DNA of 64,000 nt from Bryobacterales bacterium. Its GTDB lineage: Bacteria > Acidobacteriota > Terriglobia > Bryobacterales > Bryobacteraceae. Shown here in pieces: positions 1-9,814 of this stretch. Location of the stretch: assembly GCA_003170295.1 (NCBI GenBank), contig PNAJ01000061.1, positions 33,630 to 97,629 of the forward strand, read 5' to 3'. A program made the position numbers and the translations under genes. The notes below the pieces were generated by a model that searched no databases, had not been told where the DNA came from, and was given only the letters and a program-made list of their open reading frames with translations. Numbering within the stretch: position 1 is the first letter of the stretch; every line of letters starts with the position of its first letter.

Positions 1-531
1 GATGAGCCCGATGTTTTGAGCCTCCCGAGCGCCGATAGAATCGCCGGTTGTGAGTAACTCAAACGCACGCTTTTCACTGACCGAACGACGCAGGATTGCC
101 ATAACCATTGCCGGAATGAATCCGATCTTCACTTCGGGATAGCCAAACTGCGCCGATTCCGCCGCCAGAATGAGGTCGCACGCGGTAGCCAATCCGCAGC
201 CTCCCGCGAGCGCCCGTCCGCGCACCGCCGCGACGACCGGCTTCGGATGATGCCGTATCGCAAGGAACAAATCCGCCAACTCGCGCGCGGTCGCCAGATG
301 ATCCAGCACTCCCGCCTCGGCCGTTCGGTCGAACGCCGCAAGATCCGCTCCGGAACAAAAGTCTTGACCAGCACCCGCAAGCAGGACCACGCGGACTTTT
401 TCATCTTCCGCCGCCAGGGCGAGGGTATCCTTGAGCAGTCCGATCAACTCATCGCTCAGAGCGTTGCGCTTTTCCGGGCGATTGAGCGTAATCCGCGCGA
501 CCGCGCCATCCACGCTATAGAGGATCGACAT
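1..531 (-). CDS. Enoyl-CoA hydratase/isomerase (crotonase) family protein, partial
   Basis: This gene runs off the left edge, so only the first 177 codons are present, and it is missing from the ORF track for that reason. I translated it directly and it is open in one frame throughout. It begins [20 protein letters not shown] and carries the crotonase CoA/oxyanion motif FCSGADL and the second loop AGGCGLATACD. The usual first catalytic Glu (GGGCE) is Gly, while the second (YPEVKIG) is kept. This pattern is shared by some methylglutaconyl-type hydratases and isomerases, so simple crotonyl-CoA hydration is not certain. The ATG overlaps the end of the AtuA-C-like gene by 17 nt, so translation is coupled. 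The AtuA context suggests hydration of a branched or terpenoid acyl-CoA (inference). Confidence 0.85.
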   Translation of the reverse strand, partial: MSILYSVDGAVARITLNRPEKRNALSDELIGLLKDTLALAAEDEKVRVVLLAGAGQDFCSGADLAAFDRTAEAGVLDHLATARELADLFLAIRHHPKPVVAAVRGRALAGGCGLATACDLILAAESAQFGYPEVKIGFIPAMVMAILRRSVSEKRAFELLTTGDSIGAREAQNIGLI

Positions 532-838
532 CGATTTCCATCCGCAACAACGCCGAGCTGTATGTTTTACCTTGAGGATCGGCTTTCAGGGCGAGCGTCC
601 CTCCGCCGTCCAGGCTTTCATGAAGAAGAAAGTTCAGCGCACCTAAATTCGGCAGTTCATAGCGCTGCACTTTACCCAAACAAACTCCGGCGAAATGTTC
701 TTTCACCCGCTCGGCCGTAACCTCGCGCACGAGAATCGGGTAGTACTCCGGCTTGCGCGCGATGATGCCGACGTTCGCCGTGTCGCCTTTATCACCGGAG
801 CGCGCGTGCGCCAGTTCAATTAGTTTTCGCTTGGCCAT
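515..838 (-). CDS. AtuA C-terminal ferredoxin-fold-like protein
   Basis: A 107-residue protein if it starts at [10 protein letters not shown]. This ATG overlaps the end of the upstream AtuA gene by 19 nt, and the longer ORF-track start would sit deeper inside that gene. The N-terminal motif [14 protein letters not shown] is typical of the short domain found either fused to the C-terminus of AtuA or encoded just after it. In Pseudomonas the atu genes serve acyclic terpene (citronellol/geraniol) catabolism. Homologues of this pair are much wider spread and their biochemical role is unknown. Here it is separate from the main domain and sits in a coupled atuA-like / C-domain / crotonase order. 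Confidence 0.8.
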   Translation of the reverse strand: MAKRKLIELAHARSGDKGDTANVGIIARKPEYYPILVREVTAERVKEHFAGVCLGKVQRYELPNLGALNFLLHESLDGGGTLALKADPQGKTYSSALLRMEIDVDPL

Positions 839-2190
839 ACCGTCACCTCCGGCGTTAGCTCGCGCTTTGGAATCAAAGCCGGCCAATATGCTACGATTTC
901 TTCAACTCTTGGCCGTCCGCCGCCGAGCCCGGTTACGATAGGCGGACCATTCAAAGCCAACGGCGCGAGCTCTTTCGTGAATCGCTCCACAGCTGCGCGA
1001 TTCTCCGAACGCACACCGATTCGCAAAACAACTTCAGGCAATTGCGCCGCGATCTCAGGCGATGGTTCAGCAGCCGCGATGCCGTGGCATGCGTTGGCAC
1101 CTAGAAACTCCGTGCGCACGGCGTCGAAGCGCAATCCCAAACGATCCAAGCGTTGCCGCAAAATGTGATCCGCGGCACGCGCTTTTTTATACGCGTCGGG
1201 CCACGCGTACACCATCGATCCGATGGACTTGAATCCCGCCGAATAACTGATCGAAACCTTGTAGAAGTCGGTCGCCGCACGACCGCGAATGCCCGAGAAG
1301 CGCACGCGATCCGGGCCGGCCTGATCCAGATGAATCGTGGTGAAATCCGCCACACAATCCGGGGTTATGTATTCGCGCGGATCGCCCATCTCGTAAAGCA
1401 ACTGCTCCTTCACCGAAGCGACCGTTACCCGCCCGCCAGTGCCCGCATGCTTCGTGAGACAGAACGTCCCGTCCGGCTCAGCCTCGACGATTGGATAGCC
1501 GACATCCTCCAGGTGCGGAATTGTTTCCCAATCCACTTGGCAGTTCCCACCGGTCGATTGAGCGCCGCACTCGATGCTATGTCCCGCGATGGTGCCGGCG
1601 GAGAGCTTGTTCCAATCGTCGGCCTTCCAACCGAATTCGTGGATCATGGGCGCAAGTGCGAGACCGGTATCGGTGACGCGCCCCGTGATGACGATCTCCG
1701 CGCCCTTCGTCAGCGCATCCACGACCGGCCAAGCGCCGAAGTAAACGTTCGCGCTCTGCACATTCGCCCAAATGGCCGCGAGAGGCTCCCCAGTATCCAT
1801 ATTCTTCAACTCAATGCCGCGCGCGAGAAATGAGTCGAGCCGCTCCATGATGTCATCGCCTGCTACAGTCGCGACGCTCACCGAGATTCCCTGCCGCTTC
1901 GCCACATCGAGCACGGCGTCTTTGCACGCGGTAGGATTCACGCCGCCCGCATTGGCGATCACTCGAATACGCCGCTGCTTTAAATCTGGAAGCACGCGAG
2001 CGATCATGTCGACGAAATCGCGTGCATACCCGGTCTTCGGGTCTCGCGATCGCTGCTTTTGCAGGATCGACATCGTCACCTCGGCCAGATAGTCGAGCGT
2101 CAGATAATCGATGGGCCCGCGCCGCACCTGTTCCACGGGTGCTTCCAGCGAATCGCCCCAGAACCCTTGTCCATTCGCAATTCGAATCAT
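820..2190 (-). CDS. DUF1446 / AtuA family protein
   Basis: A 456-residue protein starting [14 protein letters not shown], matching the DUF1446 (AtuA main domain) family in length and motifs such as [11 protein letters not shown] near residue 80 and a Gly-rich [12 protein letters not shown] stretch. AtuA of Pseudomonas belongs to the acyclic terpene utilisation cluster, but its reaction has not been established. The start lies 3 nt after the stop of the PPC protein gene and its end overlaps the next gene, so it is part of the same long minus-strand transcription unit as the DUF1501/DUF1549 genes. Family assignment is firm; substrate is unknown. Confidence 0.85.
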   Translation of the reverse strand: MIRIANGQGFWGDSLEAPVEQVRRGPIDYLTLDYLAEVTMSILQKQRSRDPKTGYARDFVDMIARVLPDLKQRRIRVIANAGGVNPTACKDAVLDVAKRQGISVSVATVAGDDIMERLDSFLARGIELKNMDTGEPLAAIWANVQSANVYFGAWPVVDALTKGAEIVITGRVTDTGLALAPMIHEFGWKADDWNKLSAGTIAGHSIECGAQSTGGNCQVDWETIPHLEDVGYPIVEAEPDGTFCLTKHAGTGGRVTVASVKEQLLYEMGDPREYITPDCVADFTTIHLDQAGPDRVRFSGIRGRAATDFYKVSISYSAGFKSIGSMVYAWPDAYKKARAADHILRQRLDRLGLRFDAVRTEFLGANACHGIAAAEPSPEIAAQLPEVVLRIGVRSENRAAVERFTKELAPLALNGPPIVTGLGGGRPRVEEIVAYWPALIPKRELTPEVTVWPSEN

Positions 2191-2193
2191 GTC

Positions 2194-4563
2194 TTATTCG
2201 CGCGAGCCGACTGCGGTCTTCGGCGCCACCCGCAACCTGATCGCTTGTGGTGACGCGTACGAACTCTGCTGACTGGAGCGTGTCTCAATCGCACCCGAGA
2301 CGTAAATGAGCTGGTCCACCGGCTCCGCATTCGGCAATGCTTCGATCATGAAGCTGCGGCGCGACTCATCCTCATTGAGGAGCACACCATTCAATCCGAT
2401 GTCGAGCACCCGGACGCGAGGCGGCAGATTACGAACCTCCACGGGAACGCGTCCCCGAAAATCGCCCTGCCTCGCGATGGAGACAGTGATCTCCGCCGAC
2501 CCGCCAGGCTCGATCGTGACCTCCTTGGTTTCGGCGGTCATCAAGATATCGGCACGAGGCATCAGCGAAATCAATTTCAAATGATCTTCCGGGCTCGCCA
2601 AACGCACGGTGGTCGCGCCACCGATTAAGGCTTTACCCGTGGCTTTGAGTGGCGCTGCCCCATCTAGAGTCGCGTTCGAATCCGCACTCAGCGCGATGGT
2701 CGCCGAGACTTGACCGGCGGCGATCATGCCGCTCGATGCATGCAAACCGACGGGCAGATCGGCAAGTGAAACACTGATCGGCCCATCGAATCCATGTTTT
2801 CTAAGGGTAGTAACGGTAAGGGGAATCGTGCCGCCGGCGGGCACATTGGGATTTCGCGGATTCACTGTCAACCTAAAGTCCGGACGAGGATGCCGGGCCG
2901 TGAGACGATAGCCGTAGGTTTCGCCGCCGAGGCCTTGTACATCGCGAATGCAAACAATGTAATCTCCATCAGCGGGAGCGGTAAAGTGCAACAGGGAATC
3001 TTTCCCATAGCCCGGACCGCCGTCGTCGTTGCGATAGAACAGATGCGCGATGGGCAACCCATTCGGCGACAACTTCGTTCCGGGCGGATGGATTTGCACT
3101 TTGTAGAGAGCCGAATCGACCGCGTGCGCTTCCGCCGTCGTGTCGAAGAATGTCAATCTCTGCCCATTGAAGCCCTCGAAAACGGTGTCGTTATCGGGCG
3201 AAAGCGGCAGAGCCTCGGCACGAATAATTTCGCCGCCGATCATGACGTAATCGCCAACCTTGATGCCATCCCACGCCAAAATGCGTAGGCCGCGTCCCGC
3301 CGAATCGTGATCGCGCAAAGTCAGCGCCGTCTCCCACACAGGCCGCCCAATCGCGCGCTCGATCGGCCGTCCCTTCGTGTCGAGAATCTCGAGATAGGAA
3401 TCCAGATCGCTTCCGAGCCGCCGCGCATTCACCTCGAAGACGAGTTGTTCGCCCTTCGAAGCCCGAAAGCGATAACGATTTTCTGCACCAGGTTTGTCGA
3501 TCCGCCCATTCACCGTCACGGGTGTGGCAATGGCGCCTCCTTGCGATTGAACCTCCGGCTCGGCACCCAAGGCGACGCGCACCGTATTAAACGCATTCTC
3601 CGGCCGCAGTGTCAACGTATCTTCGGAATCGGCTGACTGCGTGCCTTCGACTTTGAATTTCGCAGAAGTATGATAGCCACGAGTTGCGAGTTCCGCGGTC
3701 GAGCCCAGTTGCACGCCGAGTGGATACACACTCGACACCAAGGGAAACTCCCCGACCATGATCCGATAGAAATTCCCCGCGCGGCCGCTGCGCTGATAGT
3801 CTTCGATGCGGATATAGTAAGTACCAGCTTTGTCAAAGTGACGCGCGAACATCACTTGGTCTGAACCGCCGTTTTCGCCAAATGTCGCGACCAGATTTAG
3901 ATCGCTGTCGAGAATCGTCACCACCGGCTGCAGTGCGGAGCCAATCAGCATCGCTCCATTCAGAAATGAAAGCTGCTGCCCCGCTTTCACTTGAATCTTG
4001 AAATAGTCGATGTCGCCAGGCCGAGAAATCGTGCCCGCTAAGATCGCCGGCAGGAAGGTCTCGAACGCATTCTCCGGGGTATCGTTCGGCTCCTTATCGG
4101 GAGCTTCGCCGTAATACGGTTCGATGAGCAATTTGCCTTCAGGACTGGTGCCGAGCGGCGTCAATAATCGAAAGCTCACAGGACCGATTTGCGCATCGGG
4201 CGCAACGTCAACCTCGACGGTCACCAGGTTGCGTGGCGGCAGAGGACCTACATCGACTGTTGATGCAGTGCCATTCGAGCCTAGGCGAATATCCGGCAGA
4301 TCCGGCAATTCCTTCACGCGCACGATTCGCCCCATCACACCCGGCTCACTGAAGTAGATCGCGCGGGCATTGGCGAGGTTGAGACCCTCAACGGTAATTT
4401 CAATCGTGGTCCCGCGCGCGACCCCGAGCGGGGAAACCGAGTTGAGCGTTGGGGGAGTAATTCGGGTACCCGTCGGATGATCGCTGCTTCCGGCGATCGC
4501 CGACACTGCGAGTCCCACGCCAATGCTATTTCGCAGCCAACTCGTTCGCATGATCGACTTCAT
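2194..4563 (-). CDS. Secreted PPC-domain protein with Ig-like modules
   Basis: Predicted 789-residue exported protein. The ATG at 4563 (MKSIMRTSW) has GGAG four bases upstream and is preferred to the much longer ORF-track start, which would overlap the WD40 gene by about 145 nt. The N-terminus is hydrophobic (signal-like), followed by a TIG-like segment (SVSPLGVARG) and several pre-peptidase C-terminal (PPC) beta-sandwich modules, visible as EPNDTPENA, GDIDYFKIQVKAGQQ, ENRYRFRASKGEQ and FTAPADGDYIVCI. The last 200 residues look like further Ig-like domains. No catalytic domain was seen. Such proteins commonly accompany DUF1501 and DUF1549/DUF1553 genes in Planctomycetes and Acidobacteriota. 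Function unknown; an adhesion or carbohydrate-binding role is inference. Confidence 0.75.
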   Translation of the reverse strand: MKSIMRTSWLRNSIGVGLAVSAIAGSSDHPTGTRITPPTLNSVSPLGVARGTTIEITVEGLNLANARAIYFSEPGVMGRIVRVKELPDLPDIRLGSNGTASTVDVGPLPPRNLVTVEVDVAPDAQIGPVSFRLLTPLGTSPEGKLLIEPYYGEAPDKEPNDTPENAFETFLPAILAGTISRPGDIDYFKIQVKAGQQLSFLNGAMLIGSALQPVVTILDSDLNLVATFGENGGSDQVMFARHFDKAGTYYIRIEDYQRSGRAGNFYRIMVGEFPLVSSVYPLGVQLGSTAELATRGYHTSAKFKVEGTQSADSEDTLTLRPENAFNTVRVALGAEPEVQSQGGAIATPVTVNGRIDKPGAENRYRFRASKGEQLVFEVNARRLGSDLDSYLEILDTKGRPIERAIGRPVWETALTLRDHDSAGRGLRILAWDGIKVGDYVMIGGEIIRAEALPLSPDNDTVFEGFNGQRLTFFDTTAEAHAVDSALYKVQIHPPGTKLSPNGLPIAHLFYRNDDGGPGYGKDSLLHFTAPADGDYIVCIRDVQGLGGETYGYRLTARHPRPDFRLTVNPRNPNVPAGGTIPLTVTTLRKHGFDGPISVSLADLPVGLHASSGMIAAGQVSATIALSADSNATLDGAAPLKATGKALIGGATTVRLASPEDHLKLISLMPRADILMTAETKEVTIEPGGSAEITVSIARQGDFRGRVPVEVRNLPPRVRVLDIGLNGVLLNEDESRRSFMIEALPNAEPVDQLIYVSGAIETRSSQQSSYASPQAIRLRVAPKTAVGSRE

Positions 4564-5464
4564 AAATCTCCAAAACTCCATTAAACAGTCCCGCCGCGAG
4601 AGAGTTTCCATCCGGGGAAAACTCGAGTCCGAAGGCCCAGTCTGGCTGATTCGGCATCGCGCGCACTTCACTTAGATCCGCCGCCCGAAACAATTTGATC
4701 GTTCGGTCCGCCGACGCCGATGCGAGATATTTCCCATCCGGCGACCAGGCGATTTTTAAGATCGCGCCCAGGTGAGCGATGAGAACGTTTTCAATCGCGC
4801 CCTCCTTCTCGGCGAGCTTCCATACGCGAATGGTTTTGTCGAGCCCGCCCGCTGCCACACGCGACCCGTCGGGGGAGAGCGCAATCGAATTAACGCCATC
4901 GGTGGGATCGGAAAGCGTATAAATGCGCGCACCCGTTGGGACGTCCCAGATCTTTATTGACCGGTCCGCCGCGCCGGACACAAGCCGCTTGCCATCTGGC
5001 GTGAACGCCAGCGCGTAGATCGAATCCACATGATCGCGGAGCGTGCGGATTTCCTTGCCGTCCGATGGATTCCACAGCTTGATCAGCTTGTCGTAACTCG
5101 CAGTGGCAATGATCGCGCCATCCGGCGAAAACGCGACCGCATAGATGGAATCGGAATGCCCGGCAATCGTAGATGTCACAGCTTGCGTGCTCACGTTCCA
5201 GATTTTTACTTCTCCTTTGCGAGCAGGCAGGCCGCCAGCGGCGGCGAGCAATCTTCCGTCGTGAGAAAATGCGACGGCGCGCACGGCCTCGGCGCTTCCA
5301 GAAAACGTCGCGACGGTCTTCTTGGTACTGGCGTTCACCAAGCGCGTCTCTTTATATCCACCGAGCGCGATGGTTGCGCCGTCAGGCGCCCAGGCAAGCG
5401 AATAAATCTGACTCGCCGGCGACGCGAGAGCTAACAGCCCGAGAAAGTGCGCAGCAAATTTCAT
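4526..5464 (-). CDS. Secreted WD40 beta-propeller protein
   Basis: A 312-residue protein made almost wholly of WD40 repeats (IYALAFTPDGKRLVSGAADRSIKIWD and related blades), enough for one seven-bladed propeller. I place the start at MKFAAHFLGLLALASPA: it gives a Sec-type signal peptide, and its A overlaps the TAA stop of the upstream gene (TAATG), so the pair is translationally coupled. The ORF-track start 42 nt earlier lacks this logic. It overlaps the PPC gene by 38 nt. Propellers of this kind are protein-interaction scaffolds. Here it probably acts outside the cytoplasm with the DUF1549/DUF1553 and DUF1501 products (context inference). Confidence 0.82.
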   Translation of the reverse strand: MKFAAHFLGLLALASPASQIYSLAWAPDGATIALGGYKETRLVNASTKKTVATFSGSAEAVRAVAFSHDGRLLAAAGGLPARKGEVKIWNVSTQAVTSTIAGHSDSIYAVAFSPDGAIIATASYDKLIKLWNPSDGKEIRTLRDHVDSIYALAFTPDGKRLVSGAADRSIKIWDVPTGARIYTLSDPTDGVNSIALSPDGSRVAAGGLDKTIRVWKLAEKEGAIENVLIAHLGAILKIAWSPDGKYLASASADRTIKLFRAADLSEVRAMPNQPDWAFGLEFSPDGNSLAAGLFNGVLEIYEVDHANELAAK

Positions 5465-7890
5465 TAGTGATTGAATAAGAATTCTTTGCAGGTGAGCATC
5501 GCCCACACCATGTCTTCTAATGCTTGCCGATGCGAGTCGCGGCGGGCCTCCTCGGTGCCTTTTTCAAGACGCGCCTTCTCGAGCGCAGCCGCAAGGGCCG
5601 ATTGCTCCGCATCCGTCGGATAGCGGCTGAACGCCGAAAGATACATGTACTCAAGGATGCGGCGGTCCGATAGCCCGAGCTTCAGGAAAAGGGCGATCGT
5701 GCCCTCAGGCGAGCTCAATTTTTTATTCAGGGTATCGCCGTTGATCACGTGCAGGGCCTGTGTAATCGTCGGATCGGAAGCACGCTCCGCCGCGTCGCAC
5801 AGGATCCGCGCAGGTCGTCCAAATGAGGCCAAAAAGTCCGATTTCACTTGGGTATCCGGCAGTTGCAAAGCGCGCGTACCCACCGGAAAACCCGCGAAAG
5901 CGGTCGGCGCACCCGTCACTTGCGACATCGCGTCGAGAATCACCTCGGCATTCAAGCGGCGAATGATGTGCTTCGAATAATAGATATTGTCCGATTGATT
6001 CGTCCCGTTCGCCTCGCTCGAAAGCTGATACAGGCTGGAATTCATAATGGTGCGGATCAGCCTTTGAACGTCGTATCCGTGCTCGATGAAATCTTTGCAC
6101 AGCGCCGCGAGCAGCTCTTCGTTCGATGCGGGATTGGTGGCGCGCAGATCGTCCATCGGGTCCACCAAGCCGCGGCCCATGAAGTTCGCCCACACGCGAT
6201 TGACGATGGTGCGCGAGAACATCGCGTTCTCCGGACTCGTCAGCCACTTAGCGAATACAATCCGGCGGTCCTCGGTGGAATCGAGCGAAATGCTGACGCC
6301 ATCGAGCGGCGCCGGTGGCAGCGGACGCGCCAGCTTTGGATGCAGCACGTCTCCGGAGGCCTTTGCGAATACGATGTTCTCACCCGCCATCGTGCCGTTC
6401 TTCACGCCGACACGCGCGAACAGATTCGCCATCTGGTAGTACTGCGTCTGCGTCCACTTTTCGAGCGGATGATTGTGGCAGCGCGCGCACAGAATGCGTT
6501 GTCCCAGAAACGCCTGTGTGGCGTTCTCACTCAACTCGATTGGATCTTTATGCAGAACGAAATAATTCAGCGCGCCGTTCTCTCGTGTGCTTCCGGAAGT
6601 CAGGAAAATATCGCGCGCAAACTTATCCCAAGGCTTGTTTTGTTTGACCGATTCGCGAATCCAATCGTAGAACGCCCACATCGCCGTCGAATTCAAGCGC
6701 CGGCTCGAAACCAGGAGCAGATCTGACCACTTATACGACCAATAATCGACAAACTCATCGCGCTGGATCAGCCGGTCAATCAACTTGGCACGCTTGTCCG
6801 CCGCGGTATCGGCGAGAAAGTTCTCGACGTCCTCTGATGTCGGCAGTACTCCGATCGCGTCAAGATACGCGCGCCGCAAAAACTCGGCATCACTCGCGAT
6901 CTTCGAGGGCGCAAGGTGCAGATTCTTCCACTTTGCGACCGCTAGATCGTCGATGAAATTGCGCCGCGGATATTGGCGGTACGTATCCGCGTCGATTTCA
7001 TTCGCAAAAGGCACCGATAGGCGGGAATACAAGACTTGGCTTGCATACCCGAGGGTGATCGCCGCTTCGCCCGAGCCGTTCATCTTCACGCGGCCCCAAT
7101 CGTCCACCGTTGCCACGCCCTCGTTGCTCGAGCCGAACTTCACCCAGCGCGTGACATCCTCGGAATGCCCGTCGGAATACTTCGCGCGAACCACTAACTG
7201 CTGCTCGGCCTCCGGCGCTAGCACCGCAGCAGTTGGGAACACTTCCAGCCCGCGAATCTGCACGTCTCCTAAAGACGGAGGAGCCGCGCCCGCCGCAATC
7301 CACTCCTCGATCACTCGATACTCGAGCGAGTCCTTCGCGAACCGCTTGCCACCCCCGTGTGGAATCGCAAAGGAAGGCTTCGCGACGATCAGGCTCGAGG
7401 CTGGATCGGTCAGCGACACGCGGCGGCCTAGCGATTGCCGCGTCAGCGTGTCGTAATCCGCATCCGGATCATAGCCGCGCAGTGATAGCTTGAAGCCGTT
7501 TTTTCCCGCCAGTGCGCCATGGCACGCGCCCTGGTTGCAGCCCATCTTCGTCATGACCGGAATGACGTGATTGCGAAAACTCCACGTGAATGGCGCGTGC
7601 GAATCCTTCACGCGCACCGCGACCGTCGCACTGATTCCTTTCGCGCGAGCCGTGATCTTAGCTTCGCCGTCGCCGGCGGGCCGCACTAGTCCGTGCTCAT
7701 CGACGATGGCAGTCTTCGGATCGGACGATGACCATTCCGCCATGCGCGTCCAGTCTTCTTGATGACTTGCGAGCGCCGCTTCGGCGACCATTTGCTGCCT
7801 CGCCTCGGGACCAGTCAATTCGATTGAAGCCGGAAGCAACACGATCTTCTGCGCCAATAACGGAACGGCGCACAGAAACAACAGTCTCAC
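5464..7890 (-). CDS. DUF1549/DUF1553 (PSD1-type) protein with c-type heme motifs
   Basis: An 808-residue exported protein. Residues 1-13 form a short signal peptide (MRLLFLCAVPLLA). Two bacterial Ig-like (BIG2-like) segments flank a cytochrome-like stretch holding CNQGACH (CX4CH). The DUF1549 region, about residues 320-515, contains a standard CARCH heme motif (CXXCH) followed by NHPLEKWTQ, and a DUF1553 region completes the protein. This architecture is typical of planctomycete and acidobacterial PSD1 proteins, whose physiological role is not established. The ATG overlaps the DUF1501 stop by 4 nt, a consistent partner arrangement for this family. Heme attachment is inferred from the motifs only. 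Confidence 0.88.
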   Translation of the reverse strand: MRLLFLCAVPLLAQKIVLLPASIELTGPEARQQMVAEAALASHQEDWTRMAEWSSSDPKTAIVDEHGLVRPAGDGEAKITARAKGISATVAVRVKDSHAPFTWSFRNHVIPVMTKMGCNQGACHGALAGKNGFKLSLRGYDPDADYDTLTRQSLGRRVSLTDPASSLIVAKPSFAIPHGGGKRFAKDSLEYRVIEEWIAAGAAPPSLGDVQIRGLEVFPTAAVLAPEAEQQLVVRAKYSDGHSEDVTRWVKFGSSNEGVATVDDWGRVKMNGSGEAAITLGYASQVLYSRLSVPFANEIDADTYRQYPRRNFIDDLAVAKWKNLHLAPSKIASDAEFLRRAYLDAIGVLPTSEDVENFLADTAADKRAKLIDRLIQRDEFVDYWSYKWSDLLLVSSRRLNSTAMWAFYDWIRESVKQNKPWDKFARDIFLTSGSTRENGALNYFVLHKDPIELSENATQAFLGQRILCARCHNHPLEKWTQTQYYQMANLFARVGVKNGTMAGENIVFAKASGDVLHPKLARPLPPAPLDGVSISLDSTEDRRIVFAKWLTSPENAMFSRTIVNRVWANFMGRGLVDPMDDLRATNPASNEELLAALCKDFIEHGYDVQRLIRTIMNSSLYQLSSEANGTNQSDNIYYSKHIIRRLNAEVILDAMSQVTGAPTAFAGFPVGTRALQLPDTQVKSDFLASFGRPARILCDAAERASDPTITQALHVINGDTLNKKLSSPEGTIALFLKLGLSDRRILEYMYLSAFSRYPTDAEQSALAAALEKARLEKGTEEARRDSHRQALEDMVWAMLTCKEFLFNH

Positions 7891-9260
7891 GCGAACAACT
7901 CCTGCACCGGCTCCACCCCTCGATCCACCAGCGGAATCGGCCGTCCCTGCGCGCCCGGCAGCTCCACCGCGAGATCGATGCCGAGTCCTTTATAAACAGT
8001 CGCTGCAATTTGCGCCGGCGTGACAGGATGATCCCTTGGCGCGGCCGCAATTTCGTCCGATGAGCCTACCACCGTGCCGCCCTTCAGCGGTCCTCCTCCC
8101 ATCAGCATCGTCCAGCACTGCGGCCAATGATCGCGCCCGCCCGCGGGATTGATCTTCGGCGTACGCCCGAACTCACCGGTCGCCACGACCATCGTGTTCG
8201 ACAGCAGCCCGCGCTCGCTCAACTCTTCGAGCAGCGACGAATACGCCATATCGAACATCGGCCCCACCAAGTCGCGATAACAGCTGATCGGACTGAACGG
8301 CTTCGACCCGTGAATATCCCACGTGATTTCGTCAAACACGGTCTCGAACATATTGACGGTCACGAATCGGACGCCCGCCTCAATCAGCCGTCGGGCGAGA
8401 AGACAGCTCTGTCCAAATCGATTCATGCCGTATTTTTCGCGAATTTTTTCGGGCTCGCGATATAACTCGAACGCCGCCCGCGCCTTGGCCGACGACATCA
8501 GCGTATACGCCTGGTGAAAGGTCGAATCCAGCAGCCGCGCGTCTTGGGACGTTTCAAATTCGCCGACCGACTTATCGATCATCTCGCGCCAGTTGCGTCT
8601 CCGATCCACCCGTAACGCGGTCAAATAATCCGGAGGCAGCATGTCCGGCACCCTGAAGTTCGGATCCGATGGATCGGCGTTGAGCACGAACGGATCGAAT
8701 GCCTTGCCGAGATAACCAGCCGATTGCCCATGCGGCATGTTCCCGCCCGTATTGCCGATCGGCCGCGGCAACAGCACGTGCGCGGGCACGTCGCCATTTG
8801 GTCCCTTAAGTTTCGAGAGCACGCAGCCATAATGAGGATGCTCCACGCCACCCTGGAACAGGCGGCCGGTCTGCATCATCTGATGACCGGTATCGTGAAC
8901 TGCTGCCGCCGTGTGATACATGCTGCGGACCAGCGAAAACTTATCGGCATGCTTGGCCGTGCGAGGAAAATTCTCGGAGATTTCGATACCCGGAACGTTC
9001 GTCTTAATCGGCTTATACGGCCCGCGAATCTCTACCGGCGCGTTCGGCTTCATGTCGAACGTGTCGAGCTGGGACGGCCCGCCAATCAACATTAAGAGGA
9101 TGCAGTTCGTATCGCTCGATGCAGTCGCGCCCGACGCCCGCAGCGCAAACCAGTCCGTCAAGCTCAAGCCAAGGGCTGCGAGCGACCCGGCATGCAGAAA
9201 ATCCCGCCTTCGCAACCCGTCGCAAAACTCGACCGGTCGGTCGGCGTCCAGACGAAACAT
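7887..9260 (-). CDS. DUF1501 family protein, Tat-exported
   Basis: A 457-residue DUF1501 protein. The N-terminus carries a twin-arginine signal (RRDFLHAGSLAALGLS), which agrees with export of a folded, possibly cofactor- or metal-bound enzyme. DUF1501 is related to the alkaline phosphatase/sulfatase superfamily; segments here such as NTMVVATGEFGRTPKIN and GGRDHWPQCW are typical of it. A strong ribosome site (AGGAGG, 8 nt spacing) precedes the ATG. It is the first member of the coupled DUF1501-DUF1549/DUF1553-WD40-PPC set. Substrate unknown. Confidence 0.88.
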   Translation of the reverse strand: MFRLDADRPVEFCDGLRRRDFLHAGSLAALGLSLTDWFALRASGATASSDTNCILLMLIGGPSQLDTFDMKPNAPVEIRGPYKPIKTNVPGIEISENFPRTAKHADKFSLVRSMYHTAAAVHDTGHQMMQTGRLFQGGVEHPHYGCVLSKLKGPNGDVPAHVLLPRPIGNTGGNMPHGQSAGYLGKAFDPFVLNADPSDPNFRVPDMLPPDYLTALRVDRRRNWREMIDKSVGEFETSQDARLLDSTFHQAYTLMSSAKARAAFELYREPEKIREKYGMNRFGQSCLLARRLIEAGVRFVTVNMFETVFDEITWDIHGSKPFSPISCYRDLVGPMFDMAYSSLLEELSERGLLSNTMVVATGEFGRTPKINPAGGRDHWPQCWTMLMGGGPLKGGTVVGSSDEIAAAPRDHPVTPAQIAATVYKGLGIDLAVELPGAQGRPIPLVDRGVEPVQELFA

Positions 9261-9288
9261 GGATTTGCCTCCTGGCGACTCGATTCTA

Positions 9289-9759
9289 TCATTCCTGTAG
9301 CGTGCCCGGCCGCGAAACCCGAGAAAATCCTTCTTTCACGCCCGGCGCAACCAGTCTTTCAGCCATTTCTTGGATCACTTCGTCCGGCACCACACGCCCT
9401 CTCGCCCGATTCCGCCGCATGCACTCGTCGACGGGCACGTCGAAGAACACTGCCTCAATCGCGGCATCGAACAAATCGGCCAGCTTGACGTACGGCCGGC
9501 GCTCATATGGCGTCAGATTCGTGGCATCCACATACGTCACTGGACGCCTTAGTTCCAACCGATGCTTCAGCAAATAGCGCAATACTCGAAACACACGCGC
9601 GTGAATGTTTTGGTTGTCGGGGTTGTCCGATAGCAACTCGCGCAGAGCGTCGCTCGAAAGCACTCCGTTTGGCGATTTGGATTGAACCCAGGTAGACTTG
9701 CCAGATCCCGGCAACCCAACCAACAGCACAATCAGCGGTCTCGAAGTCGTTTCCGCCAA
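9289..9759 (-). CDS. P-loop kinase-like ATPase (AAA_33 / polynucleotide kinase type)
   Basis: A 156-residue protein with a Walker A motif GLPGSGKSTW near residue 20, then VLSSDALRELL and the mid-protein VTYVDATNLTPYERRPYV, a pattern shared with T4 polynucleotide-kinase-like and AAA_33 small kinases. A lid-like basic segment ECMRRNRARGR follows. It is a stand-alone kinase domain with no fused phosphatase. It lies 28 nt upstream of the DUF1501 gene on the same strand and diverges from the GGDEF gene. Substrate (nucleic acid end, nucleotide or small molecule) cannot be told from sequence. Confidence 0.75.
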   Translation of the reverse strand: MAETTSRPLIVLLVGLPGSGKSTWVQSKSPNGVLSSDALRELLSDNPDNQNIHARVFRVLRYLLKHRLELRRPVTYVDATNLTPYERRPYVKLADLFDAAIEAVFFDVPVDECMRRNRARGRVVPDEVIQEMAERLVAPGVKEGFSRVSRPGTLQE

Positions 9760-9814
9760 GGACCACTTTAACTAAGGAAGGACTCTTGCAGGGACGATAA
9801 GAATTTTGGGACCT

